Source of the DNA: Sycon ciliatum
Lineage: Eukaryota; Porifera; Calcarea; Leucosolenida; Sycettidae
Assembly (NCBI RefSeq): GCF_964019385.1
Contig: NC_088645.1
Coordinates: forward strand, 42,047,057 to 42,111,056
Length of the DNA stretch: 64,000 nt
Direction: 5' to 3'
The position numbers and the translations under genes were made by a program. This document shows, in pieces, positions 21,990 through 47,356 of this stretch (its first letter is position 1; every line of letters starts with the position of its first letter). A model generated the notes under the pieces. The model saw only the letters and a list, made by a program, of their open reading frames with translations. It was not told the DNA's origin and did no database searches.

Positions 21990-21990
<1 letters not shown>

Positions 21991-22106
21991 CTGCAGTTGG
22001 ATCCCGGGACGGATACCCTGATGCCGTCAATCCTTTTTCTGCACCTTGTCCTCACCCACTTACTGAGGTGTGGTGAGCCCATAAGTGGGATCATTTCAAG
22101 TCCACC

Positions 22107-22249
22107 CTAGTTTGGGGATTTCAGGGGGTGTCGGCCGTTGGGTGGTTCAATGGCCAATTGAGTCATCTTTGCAAGATTCCTTTTGAGTCTCTCTCCCCTC
22201 TCCCGGGGAGACCCACGTGACCAGTTTTGGCAGTGAGCAAGTACAAGTA

Positions 22250-22312
<63 letters not shown>
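22107..22312 (+). repeat. Short interspersed repeat with (GT)n tail, copy 1
   Basis: About 145 bp (GGCCGTTGGGTGGTTCAATG, CTCTCCCGGGGAGACCCA and AGTGACC-like segments) followed by (GT)n. A second copy lies at 36868-37083 with the same GT-tail arrangement. GGTTCAAT resembles a degenerate B-box. SINE-like, but the head is not clearly tRNA-derived. Confidence 0.7.
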
Positions 22313-22313
<1 letters not shown>

Positions 22314-22737
22314 GATTATGACGATGATCTTGGTGCGCCTACACAATGCTCATGTTGTGCGACTCCGCCTTTTAGTCATGCGTGCGGTGATTGTGAATAT
22401 CATTGGTCTATTTAATATTCAAATAATCTACGTGGAGATAAAAGTTTAATAATAGCAATGAAAAGTATGAATGCCGCAGACATCACCACGCAACATGACA
22501 ATTTGTTCAAGGTTTGGTTTTGTGTGTTTCCAAAATCGATTTTCACGTTCCGATCATCAGTGGAAATACGGAACTAAAGAGATCAAGTGAAAAACAAAGG
22601 TTAAAAATCCAAAGAAGTGTGACACATGACGGGTAACTTGTGGTAAGTTTTACAAAAAGTGAGAACTAAAATAAAGAGTAAGTGTGACAAACGGGCATGA
22701 ACAGTGCAGAAACAACTCATGAACACGGGGTGCAAAC

Positions 22738-23377
22738 TCACGAAAATAACCTAAGTGCTAAAACATGTTCTTTTTGCTTACACAAATCGGGCTTATGCGT
22801 ACGAATACAAACAGCTTCAAGGACCTTCAACTGCTGGACATAACGGGCACGACACAGTACAGAGAAGTGGGAATCATCATACACACTCAAACAATCGGGA
22901 CGAGATAACAAATGCAAATACACAGCTGACTTCTTACGAATTTCACCCTCATCAGCTCCATCACCTTCCCTGCCACCTGACTCCTCCTCGTCCGTTTTAT
23001 CACCATCACCACCAGCCGTCTCACCGTCATCCGCCTCGTCTTCATCCGCCGCCTCGTCATCACCCGCCTCGTCGTCATCTGTATCCTCGCCGTCATCCGC
23101 CTCGTCGTCATCTGTATTCTCGTCATCCGCCGCATCATCACCCAACTCATATTCACCACCAGTCAGTCGTCTGATACCATCCATGTTCTCCTTCCTACGT
23201 CTGTCCCGTGTCACTGTCTTTACCTCATCTACGTCCCGAGATTGTGTTCCGTTTTGCCCCCGGCTTCCGGTCTCCTTCGATGCTCCGCGTGGGCCTTGGC
23301 CATTCCTAGCATATATTTCGGTTGAATAATTGGCGGTCGACCTCCGTGGTCTCTGGACCCACGGATCAAGCGCCGGA
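22738..23377 (-). pseudogene. Penelope-like C-terminal fragment, left arm
   Basis: Mirror image of the fragment at 23400-24039. Acidic Asp/Glu-rich stretch, then Lys-Ser-Ala-Val-Tyr...Phe-Ser-Val-Leu-Cys-Arg-Ala-Arg and Leu-Lys-Val-Leu-Glu-Ala-Val-Cys-Ile-Arg-Thr-His-Lys-Pro-Asp-Leu-Cys-Lys-Gln before the stop. The Leu-Glu-Ala...Ile-Arg...Pro-x-Leu-Cys-Lys-Gln pattern is typical of the end of Penelope-like GIY-YIG domains. Truncated at the palindrome centre; no reverse transcriptase. Confidence 0.65.
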
Positions 23378-23399
23378 GGGTGCTGCGGTGTCCGCACAG

Positions 23400-24039
23400 T
23401 CCGGCGCTTGATCCGTGGGTCCAGAGACCACGGAGGTCGACCGCCAATTATTCAACCGAAATATATGCTAGGAATGGCCAAGGCCCACGCGGAGCATCGA
23501 AGGAGACCGGAAGCCGGGGGCAAAACGGAACACAATCTCGGGACGTAGATGAGGTAAAGACAGTGACACGGGACAGACGTAGGAAGGAGAACATGGATGG
23601 TATCAGACGACTGACTGGTGGTGAATATGAGTTGGGTGATGATGCGGCGGATGACGAGAATACAGATGACGACGAGGCGGATGACGGCGAGGATACAGAT
23701 GACGACGAGGCGGGTGATGACGAGGCGGCGGATGAAGACGAGGCGGATGACGGTGAGACGGCTGGTGGTGATGGTGATAAAACGGACGAGGAGGAGTCAG
23801 GTGGCAGGGAAGGTGATGGAGCTGATGAGGGTGAAATTCGTAAGAAGTCAGCTGTGTATTTGCATTTGTTATCTCGTCCCGATTGTTTGAGTGTGTATGA
23901 TGATTCCCACTTCTCTGTACTGTGTCGTGCCCGTTATGTCCAGCAGTTGAAGGTCCTTGAAGCTGTTTGTATTCGTACGCATAAGCCCGATTTGTGTAAG
24001 CAAAAAGAACATGTTTTAGCACTTAGGTTATTTTCGTGA
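23400..24039 (+). pseudogene. Penelope-like C-terminal fragment, right arm
   Basis: Identical in coding content to the left-arm copy. The open frame enters from the spacer, so its apparent start is not a real N-terminus. The GIY-YIG catalytic core itself is absent; only the region after it is present, preceded by an unusual run of about 55 mostly Asp/Glu/Ala/Gly residues encoded by GAC/GAG/GAT-rich repeats. A hammerhead-like motif follows 170 bp downstream of the stop. Confidence 0.65.
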
Positions 24040-24210
24040 GTTTGCACCCCGTGTTCATGAGTTGTTTCTGCACTGTTCATGCCCGTTTGTCACACTTACT
24101 CTTTATTTTAGTTCTCACTTTTTGTAAAACTTACCACAAGTTACCCGTCATGTGTCACACTTCTTTGGATTTTTAACCTTTGTTTTTCACTTGATCTCTT
24201 TAGTTCCGTA

Positions 24211-24251
24211 TTTCCACTGATGATCGGAACGTGAAAATCGATTTTGGAAAC
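24211..24251 (+). ncRNA. Hammerhead-ribozyme-like motif in Penelope 3' region
   Basis: Core CTGATGA (24217-24223) and GAAA (24233-24236) are separated by TCGGAACGT, which can close as CG/CG with a GAA loop and a T-T at its base. TTTCCA before the core pairs with TGGAAA after it (stem I, 6 bp). A two-pair stem III with a TCGA loop leaves a UUU cleavage triplet. This matches a minimal type I hammerhead with very short stem III, the form described for Penelope-like elements. The canonical G-C pair at the base of stem II is missing, so activity is uncertain. A mirror copy lies on the minus strand at 22526-22566. Confidence 0.5.
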
Positions 24252-24326
24252 ACACAAAACCAAACCTTGAACAAATTGTCATGTTGCGTGGTGATGTCTG
24301 CGGCATTCATACTTTTCATTGCTATT

Positions 24327-25000
24327 TAATATTGCTTTAGTTTTCTTTGCTTCCGCTGAGTGCCCTGTTCCCAGCAAGCCCAGGTCTTCACTTTGACACC
24401 CTACTTGTTCCACTGTGCTTTTTGCTGGTGTTGAATTGGACCATGTTGCTTTGCGTTTTCCTGTCAATGTTGATGGCCGGCGCATACTCGCTCTCTCTCT
24501 CTCTTGTAGAATTTTTGGTTGCACTGCCATGCATTGGTGAACTGAAGTGCTTTGTAGCCTGCAGCATGTGTTGGTACTGTTGTCCCGTTGCTGTATTACT
24601 ATTTGTCGATCTGTGGTCTTTAGTACTCCAAGTATGTTGCTTTCTAGTGGACTTCTTGCATTAATCGCTTGGTTGCTATGGTGGTTGCTAAGGCCCATAT
24701 TTAAAATTTGGCCGTTAAATTTGAATTTTGACGGTAACCCTAGGTTTTGTGGAGGGGGGCAATCAAGCAACTAGAAAATCTAAGCAATCTGAGCTTTTTT
24801 TCCCGTTGCCATGCTGGTTGCTATGGACGGCCGAAAACAGTGCATGTGCCATATCCTCAATGTAAAGACTATGCACGTATAGTGTGAATAGCACGGAACT
24901 TCAAAAGACCATAACTTTGGTATCCCTTGGAATTTTGACCTGAAATTTTCTCTGCAGTCTTGTAATATGTTGGTCTTTCAGATAAAACAGACTTTTGTAC
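24327..25000. other. Unassigned stretch
   Basis: T-rich sequence with no supported gene. A minus-strand frame at 24279-24770 lacks recognisable motifs and overlaps the palindrome arm. Confidence 0.45.
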
Positions 25001-25330
25001 TTAAATCTCTCCCAAGTAAAACCACCTAAACTCCCTGAGTCTGTCTTGCCTGTCAGATGCCTTCTGCCCGAGGCTCTGCAGATGCGGGCTCCTCTTGAGT
25101 GGCGTTTGTCTGTGGACGCAGTCTTGCTGGATCTGGGTGACTAAAGTAGTCAGAGGTCTTCCTGGCTTGGCTGTGTTCGGTGGATTGAAGTAGAGTGCCA
25201 TGGCTTGTTGCGGTGGTGTTCGTGGTGTGTCTTCGGGTGTGATATGGCATGTGATATGGCATGAATAAAATGCGTTGTGAATTCCAGTCGTTCGTTTGCA
25301 TGGCCGGAATTCGTACATTTTGCTCATTCG
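25001..25330 (-). pseudogene. LINE-type C-terminal remnant
   Basis: The minus-strand frame contains Gly-Arg-Pro-Leu-Thr-Thr-Leu-Val followed by Ala-Ser-Asp-Arg-Gln near its end. This resembles the Gly-Arg-Pro-x-Thr-Thr-Trp ... Ala-x-Asp-Arg tail found after the reverse transcriptase of many LINEs. No catalytic domain is near. Short and weak. Confidence 0.35.
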
Positions 25331-25823
25331 AGAATTACAAAACCCAGTTCCAGAATTGTGTAAACGTGTAATCGAAAGCGCCCATTGTGACCCTTTGGCT
25401 TTGACTGACCGACTGACGGTCAGTTTCGGTGAGCGCCCATATCCTCACGGTTACGAACTAGAGTTTGCAGACCACTGAAAGAGAGCTCAGATAAAGGTCA
25501 TCGTGTGGCACGTGGCGGGTTAGCGTCAACTAGTGCCAGCTGATACAGGGGGACTACTGAGCAAAATAATTGTAGTGAGCAGGGAGTCGTGTAAACCAGT
25601 CCCTGGCCTGGTACTGGTAGTGAGTGTAGTCTGCAGATCGAGCTCGCATGACAGCCGGCTAGCCTATCACGAGATTTCGCCATAGTCACACAGCTTATTG
25701 TAGGCTGTCACCTGGTCACGAGATTCAACCATGGTCGCAATCAAAGCAGATTGAAATGGACAACACGAGGACCTCGCATTACGGACTTCGCGATACGGTC
25801 ATCAACTCTACTACTACTCGTAC

Positions 25824-25907
25824 TACAGTGCAGGCAACTGAAATCCGATCCCCTTGCAGGGGCACCGCGCCGAGCAAGGGGGTCGGATTTCAGTTGCCAG
25901 CACTGTA
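25824..25907. repeat. 84-bp hairpin
   Basis: TACAGTGCAGGCAACTGAAA at 25824 is complementary to TTTCAGTTGCCAGCACTGTA ending at 25907. Arms of about 34 bp carry two mismatches around a 16-bp GC-rich loop. Possible MITE or foldback remnant. Confidence 0.85.
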
Positions 25908-26562
25908 CAAATCATGGCATGATAGGTCTGTGTTTAGCGGATACGCAATAATGACTACAATCGACGACAACAACTAAATTACTAGTATCAGTTACGAAGT
26001 TTGTAAACCAATTGCCCACTTCAACACGTCTCAAAGTTCATTGTCCCTCCTGGCGTCGCTGACTCAGTGCAGACAATGCTCATGTTCTTCTAGTGGCATG
26101 GAGTGTAGTGTAATGAGTAGCATCATGTGATTCATGACAGAACTCTATCCCTAGGCATATCAATGTCTGTCTCCAGGTTTCTCCTTCCTACTCCCTACAC
26201 TCACTCGCATTGATCTAACGTGTGTACTTGTATAAGAACCGCAGCCTGCCTGCTGTACCATTGACTCATGCATTCATGTATCGCTGCACTTGCTGGCTGC
26301 GCATCACTAACCCTTCCCCTTCTATGCCACAGTCCCCGCATGCACTGAACGCAGTACTGGGCACGCTGCTTCCGGTCGCTGCTGTGTGCACGCAGCACCG
26401 CCGTCCATTCCGCTCTCGGTCTTCTTTACTCAGTGATTCCCGATTGGAATCACCTCTTCGTTTCTGCTCTCCTTACAGTTAGTTGTGCTTTTCCGTGTCC
26501 GATAATGTTCCCCCTTTTGCAATAAACAGTCAGGCGAAACTACTCTAAGTAGCCACCGCTAC

Positions 26563-41794
<15,232 letters not shown>

Positions 41795-42437
41795 GTGTAG
41801 TAGGTTACTAACTACAGTCAATCACTGATGATAACTACAGTATGCAAACTGTACTGCTTTTCACTTTCTTTCTATCATCAGAAAGTTGCTAATCTTTGTT
41901 TTCACATCTGTCTGGTTGTCACGTAATTGTCTAGTTGTACACTGCCTCATCCCCTGTAAAATATACCCAGATTGGTTAAGTGATTATTACTCTTACCTCT
42001 ATAGTCACGTCCCAACTTACCCATTCTTTCCTTGATGCCTCCACCGCAGGAATGTGAATTATTAACTGAAAACGATTTTATATTGTGCGTCCTCCCCTGA
42101 GGCTGCTATGTTCTAATCTCTGTTTCTGACATTGAGCACTTTCTGCTGCTCGGGGATCAACGGATTTGTTGATTAGGTGTGTGGATTGTTATGACTGTAT
42201 GCTTTGAGGACAAGGGTGGGTTGGGGGGGGGGGGGGGGGGGGATTGTGGAGTTGCATCATGCATGGTTTCCATAGTCGGAGTAGCATATGTTCAAGAAGC
42301 TGTTCAGTGAGCATCTGATACTAATGCTTGTCTGCATGTTTTGTACTTTGCATTTCTGATATCCATAACAAAACCATGTCTGGTTTCTTGAAAAGAGAGA
42401 CACAAAGACAGACCGATACAAAGGCAGAGCTAGAGAC
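41795..42437. other. 3' flank of the kinase-kelch gene
   Basis: No coding exon or element end seen, apart from a poly-G run (about 42219-42241). A poly(A) signal could not be placed with confidence. Confidence 0.5.
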
Positions 42438-42556
42438 TAAAGGCCGATTCACACTTCATTTCACGTACGGGAAACGCGTCGCATACGGGAAAGCCATCGC
42501 GCGAAGGTCGCGCGATGAATTTCCCGTACGCGCAATGAAGTATGAATAGCCTTAAA
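42438..42556. mobile_element. ~120-bp MITE
   Basis: TAAAGGCCGATTCACACTTC at the left and AATGAAGTATGAATAGCCTTA at the right are inverted relatives, and the interior has a CGTACGGGAAA/TTTCCCGTACG inverted pair and CGCG words. TAA/TTA flanks recall Harbinger-type ends. Confidence 0.65.
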
Positions 42557-43015
42557 AGACAGAGGCAGAGAAGCCACGTGTTCATGCGCACACACACCGC
42601 ACACATACGGTACTAGCTCCCTGCCAGTATCTGGTCACAGGAGTCTGTCAAGGAGAGGGGAAATGCCTCTAAAGGGAATGTTGAGGACGTGAGTCTAATG
42701 GCTATTGAGCGGACTCACACTTAAATCCCCGGCCTCTGTTGTGGATTTTTGGAAATGATTCTACTACTACAAGTTTGCTCATCACACTACAGTACGTGAC
42801 TCACAACCCGTCCAGGATAAAAAGATTGGCAGCATCAAGGTTACAATGTTTGAGTTCTTACATCAGTGGGGATCTTCTTTTCATGTAGACGTCACTGGAA
42901 CAATTTTTCCGCCGGAGTTAATGAGAACAAGAGTAATGATTGTCAACTAGAACTAGGCGGATAATGCCATCAGTTAGCAGAATTTTGACATTTTCCAGGA
43001 AGGTTTTATGTTAAG
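42557..43015. other. Unassigned stretch
   Basis: No gene or element terminus recognised. Confidence 0.5.
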
Positions 43016-43669
43016 TACTGTATTTGACCGGTTATAAGTCGACCCCGGTCATAGGTCGACTGCCGTATCTGGAGGTCTCAGTTGTGCGTTTTAAAGTTTT
43101 CACCCACAGAAGTACTACTAACCACCTCAAGCTACTAACACAACAACAAATCATGTAAATATTCCTTATTGGAGGGTATAACATCCCAATCCTTGAAAAA
43201 TGCCAATAAACTGGCAACAATGTGTACACATTGACCGACTTGCCCCTTCTGTTCATGCATTGCCCTGCTCTAGTAATGGTTCATGAATCCGCCCAGTCCA
43301 CATTCCTTCTACGTTTTTCTCTAGTAATGGTTCATGAATCCGCCCAGTCCACATTCCTTCTCCGTTTCTCTCCGTTTTTCCTTCCTTTCAGCTGCATCTT
43401 CCTCTCTGTTCTGTTTTATTTTCTCCTTTCGTTCGTCCCTCTTGATATTTGTACTTTGTACTGTTGAGCCAACGAACTGAAATAATAAAAAACCAAACCA
43501 ACCCAACCAAACCAAACATGGTGCACTCGTGCATGCAGTGCAGGTCATTTTTTGTAAGATACTGATAGCTCCCGGTTATAAGTCGAATCCCGGTTGTAAG
43601 TCGACCCCCACCCTTTCTCCGGCTATTTTAAGTCGTAAACGGTCGACTTACAACCGGAAAAATAGGGTA
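43016..43669. mobile_element. 654-bp TIR element (GGTTATAAGTCGACC ends)
   Basis: Left end TACTGTATTTGACCGGTTAT...AAGTCGACCCC and right end GTCGACTTACAACCGG...TAGGGTA are inverted, with extra internal copies of the AAGTCGA motif. It contains a 50-bp direct duplication (about 43271-43368) and an (AACC)n-tailed fragment (about 43480-43512) that may be a separate short retroposon. No transposase. Confidence 0.7.
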
Positions 43670-43861
43670 TGTGGATAAAGGAATGAAGCATTATTTTCAT
43701 GAAACTGGGAAGTGCCTGACATAAGGTTTGTATGGTTCCGCTATTTTAATGATTTTCGAGCAGAATCTGCCAATTTTCGCTCATTACTCGTCAATGGCTA
43801 TCGTCAGCACACAACCGATCTATTCAGTTGCTACAAACTCGATGCCTGTACTGGAACCTAG

Positions 43862-45110
43862 TGTTGTGAACCCTTCTAATGCTCTAAAAGTCAGGAACAA
43901 ACGACCACACGGCACGAGGACAACTACTAACTCTTGACGGTATATTTTACTTCGATCGACTATAACAATGAATGAACTAACACTAAAACCACCAGGTAGT
44001 AAGGGCCCTTACACACTACGTAGAAAACCGCTTTTTTGTTGCGTTCCTGTAAAAGTTGCCATGTCGACTGACGTCATATGGCACGAAATCTAAAAAGTTG
44101 CGTAAACGTTTTACTCAGATCTCGGACGGGTGTAGAAGGCTGCTTTTTAGCTTTTTAGCTTTTATGCCTTCCCGCGCTTTCGGACTTCAACTTCTTGTTG
44201 GTGTTTTTGCTGTTTGGTGCTGTGTGGATTTTCGTGTTTCAATTTCATCTGTCCATTGGACTTTTCGCCTGCTTCTGAAATTCTCGTACCTGAACTCGTG
44301 TTGTTCAAGCCGTAGTAGACTCGATCTTGTTTGATTGCTGAGCGCGACACGATGCCGAAAATCCAGTGCACAGAAGAAATGGAGGCGAAGCTCATGGAGC
44401 TGTGGGCGATATATCAAAAAACAAGGCGTTCCAAACTCGTTCTCAGGGTGAGCTGTCCACAAGTTGCCACCAATTCTGTATTTGACGGTACCATTCCGCA
44501 ACAGCATGCTGAGCATCGTCGTGACCATGAAATTTGAGCAACTGCGATCAGTCATCTAGAAAATATCAAGAACAGGACCGCCATCAGACGACTTCACTGG
44601 CTTCTGCAGGTCCTGCAATATCATGGCGGCAACAATTTTACGTCGCCGCTTTCTCCTTGCCGGAGTCAACCTGAGCTCCATGGGCATGGCTCCAACACAA
44701 GATGCAGAACGAAATCGAAGAAGCACACACAGCACTCGTTCTGAGAGCAGAACATTTCATCCGAACTGCACTACATCAGTACATGTACGTAAAAAGCAGA
44801 TCACCTGTCAGTGTGCAACTGCACTTGATCAGGCTGGCGCATACGCAACGTATGCTCAAGTTAGTTGCGTTTTACATGTACGTAGTGTGTAAGGGCCCTT
44901 ATAGCGTGAAAATGACAGCGTATATGAGAAAAGCATACACATACATCATACAACTACAGCGCACACAGCAAACCGCACATAGCGCATGAAGCGTATACTA
45001 CGTCATAAACATCAGTGGTACAGCGGAGTCGGGATACAACTGCATTGAAACGAACACAATGTCACAAGCGAGAAGGCCTTTCACTCTTGAGAACTTGTGG
45101 TTTCGCAACA
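43862..45110 (-). repeat. 3' LTR (minus-strand element), interrupted
   Basis: LTR sequence 43862-43999 plus 44902-45110, about 350 bp without the insert, matching 46285-46642. Confidence 0.9.
44003..44898. mobile_element. PIF/Harbinger-like element nested in the LTR
   Basis: TIRs GGGCCCTTACACACTACGTA and the exact complement ending at 44898. Flanking trinucleotides are TAA (44000-44002) and TTA (44899-44901); the other LTR has a single TTA at the same place (about 46432). GGGCCC ends and a TWA target fit PIF/Harbinger. A fragment at 44353-44440 reads Cys-Thr-Glu-Glu-Met-Glu-Ala-Lys-Leu-Met-Glu-Leu-Trp, like the start of the Myb/MADF-type accessory protein of such elements. No transposase, so non-autonomous. 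Confidence 0.8.
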
Positions 45111-45156
45111 TTCTCCCCACCAAAGGGCTTCTCTCCACCGTACAATAATTCACAAG

Positions 45157-46179
45157 TCAAAAAGCGACCGGGGCTCTGACTACGCGCCCAGAACCAGTCA
45201 TCCGCTGCTGTGGGGGTGGCCATGGTGGAATATCACTACTGCTCACCACTTCGGCCAACTCGATTTCGCGAAGCTTGCCGCTGTGGGATGTCACACACGA
45301 AACGGTCACTGGTCCACTTCGACGTGGAGTGGACACTGGACCAGACAACACACAACCAATTATTTCACCAAGCGTGCAGATCTGGGCTGTCACACACGAC
45401 ACAGTCACTGGGCCACTGCCTCGTGGGGCGGACGCTGGACCAGGTAACATACATCCGATCTCCATCTTCCACACAGTCTTGCCGCTCATTTCTTTCATGC
45501 TAACCAGTATCGCCCTTCTCATTCCCTTAGCTTCTACGCCTTGTGCTCCTACGTCTTGCGCTTCTACGTCTTGTGCCTCTACGTCTTGCGCCTCTACGTA
45601 TTGCACCTCTACGTCTTGCGCCTCTACGTCTTGTGCCTCTACGTCTTGCGCCTCCACATCTTGCGCCTCTTCGCCTTGCACCTCTACGTCATGCGCCTCT
45701 ACGTATTGCGTCTCTACGCCTTGCGCCTCCACGTCTTGCGCCTCTACGTCTTGCGCCTCTACGTCTTGCGCCTCTACGTCTTGCGCCTCTACGTCTTGCG
45801 CCTCTACGTCTTGCGCTTCTACATCTTGCGCCTCTACGTCCTTCGGCCGAGACTCCAGCTGCTTCTGAGCGTCTCCGGCCGATGTCGCCATGCATTGCAC
45901 CGACGCAATGGGCCTTGGATCTCATCCTCTCACTGGCTTCAAATACTCCTCAGACCGCTGATTGTCTGGAAGCAAAGTCTTCCACGCCTCGTCTGCCGTC
46001 CTTCCGAGCGAGGCAAGAAAATCTCGTTTTGCTCCCTCATATGTACTGCTGGCGATGCGCTCCTTCATCTTCTTGAGCTCTTCGTTAAACTCTGTGCGGA
46101 GCGCACCCTCTTGCCGTCTAGCACTGCGCTCTTCAAACTCAGCGTACTGTCGGAGCCTCTTCTCCACGTATTCTCTCAA
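45157..46179 (-). pseudogene. Gag-like/Pol-end fusion ORF of the LTR element
   Basis: Reading downward from about 46179: a charged helical segment (Lys-Arg-Leu-Arg-Gln-Tyr-Ala-Glu-Phe-Glu-Glu-Arg) resembling a Gag coiled region, an in-frame TGA at 45922-45924, then the same frame through about 20 copies of Asp-Val-Glu-Ala-Gln and a C-terminus ending Gly-Arg-Val-Val-Arg-Ala-Pro-Val-Ala-Phe-stop. That ending resembles the tail of Gypsy polyproteins after integrase. No ATG opens the frame at its upstream end. Interpretation: gag start and pol end joined by a large internal deletion. Confidence 0.55.
45536..45842. repeat. 15-bp minisatellite (CGCCTCTACGTCTTG)
   Basis: About 20 units encoding Asp-Val-Glu-Ala-Gln on the minus strand, with scattered substitutions. 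The period keeps all frames open, which explains the long plus-strand Leu- and Ser-rich frames here. Confidence 0.95.
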
Positions 46180-46284
46180 CCTATCGCCTTAAAATCCATA
46201 CCGAATTCCGTTGGCGATAAAGCTGGCTTCCAAATCACATAGTTCCTCTGGCATGCTCGCTTCTATCCTGGCGTGGTCGCCAAA

Positions 46285-46642
46285 TGTTGTGAACCCTTCT
46301 GATTCTCTAAAAGTCAGGAACAAACGACCGCACAGCACGAGGACAACTACTAACTCTTGACGATATATTTTACTTCGATCGACTAATATAAATGAATAAC
46401 TAAATTACTAAAACTAAAACCACCAGGTAGTTATAGCGTGAAAATGACAGCGTATATGAGAAAAGCATACACATACAACATACAACTACAGCGCACACAG
46501 CAAACCGCACATAGCGCATGTAGCATATTCTACGTCATAAACATCAGTGGTACGGCGGAGTCGGGATACAACTGCATTGAAATGAACACAATGTCACAAG
46601 CGAGAAGGCCTTTCACTCTTGAGAACTTGTGGTTTCGCAACA
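46285..46642 (-). repeat. 5' LTR (minus-strand element)
   Basis: 358 bp, TG...CA ends, uninterrupted; followed on the plus-strand side by the CCTAG duplication. Confidence 0.9.
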
Positions 46643-46847
46643 CCTAGTGATGAGATGTGGGCAAGTACAGGTATGCCATTTTGGACTAGAATCATTCTTA
46701 CCATAGGTGGTCAGTCGCCTATCATTCTGACGAAAAGCGATGTTTTTTAAACTTTTATTAAATGATTACGTTGTTGTTTTCAAAACCGTTCCTTGTAGAA
46801 CTAAAGTCATCACACTTACAAGTACAAGGAGAACACATTTGAGTTTC

Positions 46848-47121
46848 TTGAACGGCAACGTGTTGAGCAATTTCACAGTGAGTATTCATGTACATAATCC
46901 ATATAAAATCGCTCTGTGAGCGGTTCTGAAAAACCTTTACTGGTGTTGCCCTGTCGTAAAAGTAGGAGATAACAACTGGCGGATGGTCCCCCAAATGTGA
47001 ACTGATCCACATAGATCGCGAATGACGGGACCCGAACGCACCAGTAGCACGATGTTCCTACCTGTGGATGCAGCTAGGGACTCTGGTCAATAGGCATAGG
47101 CCATTACATATTACATTGCCG
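46848..47121. repeat. Dispersed repeat R1, copy 2, first part
   Basis: Matches 1-215 and 826-885, lacking the 599-bp TIR element of copy 1. It is interrupted at about 47122 by the zinc-finger TIR element and LINE B, then resumes at 52586. Confidence 0.85.
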
Positions 47122-47356
47122 TCTAGGTGTTGGCGGATAATGCTCGGTAATATGGGATATAATTGTCTCAGTAATGCTCCACAAAAGGCCATAATAATGC
47201 TCCAAATAATGCTGATAATGCTCCAAATAATGCTGATAATGCTCCGCCGGATGGAATATAAACACCTGAACCTTGCGGTAATGGGCTAAAAAAACGTTAT
47301 AACATTGCAACCATGCTATGATAAACACCTAATACAATATCAGGTAAACATGTACT

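Larger units (their letters stand above)
22451..24326. repeat. 927-bp-arm inverted repeat with 22-bp spacer
   Basis: Arm 22451-23377 is the reverse complement of 23400-24326. Paired positions sum to 46777 at both the inner and outer ends, so there is no length difference, and the two encoded proteins match residue for residue after the spacer. Possible 4-bp flanking duplications TAAT lie at 22447-22450 and 24327-24330. Each arm carries the 3' end of a Penelope-like element pointing outward. Either a very young head-to-head dimer or a foldback artefact of sequencing or assembly. Confidence 0.92.
43862..46642 (-). mobile_element. Gypsy-like LTR retrotransposon, deletion derivative
   Basis: Direct repeats 43862-45110 (with a nested TIR element) and 46285-46642 start TGTTGTGAACCC and end TTTCGCAACA. 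A 5-bp target duplication CCTAG flanks the whole (43857-43861, 46643-46647). On the minus strand a primer-binding-site-like TGGCGACCACGCCAGG follows the 5' LTR (46284 downward), and a purine tract GGTGGGGAGAA abuts the 3' LTR. The 1.17-kb interior holds one broken frame (45157-46179). No protease, reverse transcriptase or integrase core is present, so it is non-autonomous. LTR divergence is modest. Confidence 0.9.

Noticed and set aside
24279..24770. 163-codon minus-strand frame
   Set aside because: No motif, overlaps the palindrome arm, composition not protein-like.
45541..46242. Plus-strand 233-codon Leu/Tyr-rich and Ser/Thr/Cys-rich frames
   Set aside because: Shadows of the 15-bp minisatellite that encodes Asp-Val-Glu-Ala-Gln on the element's own strand.
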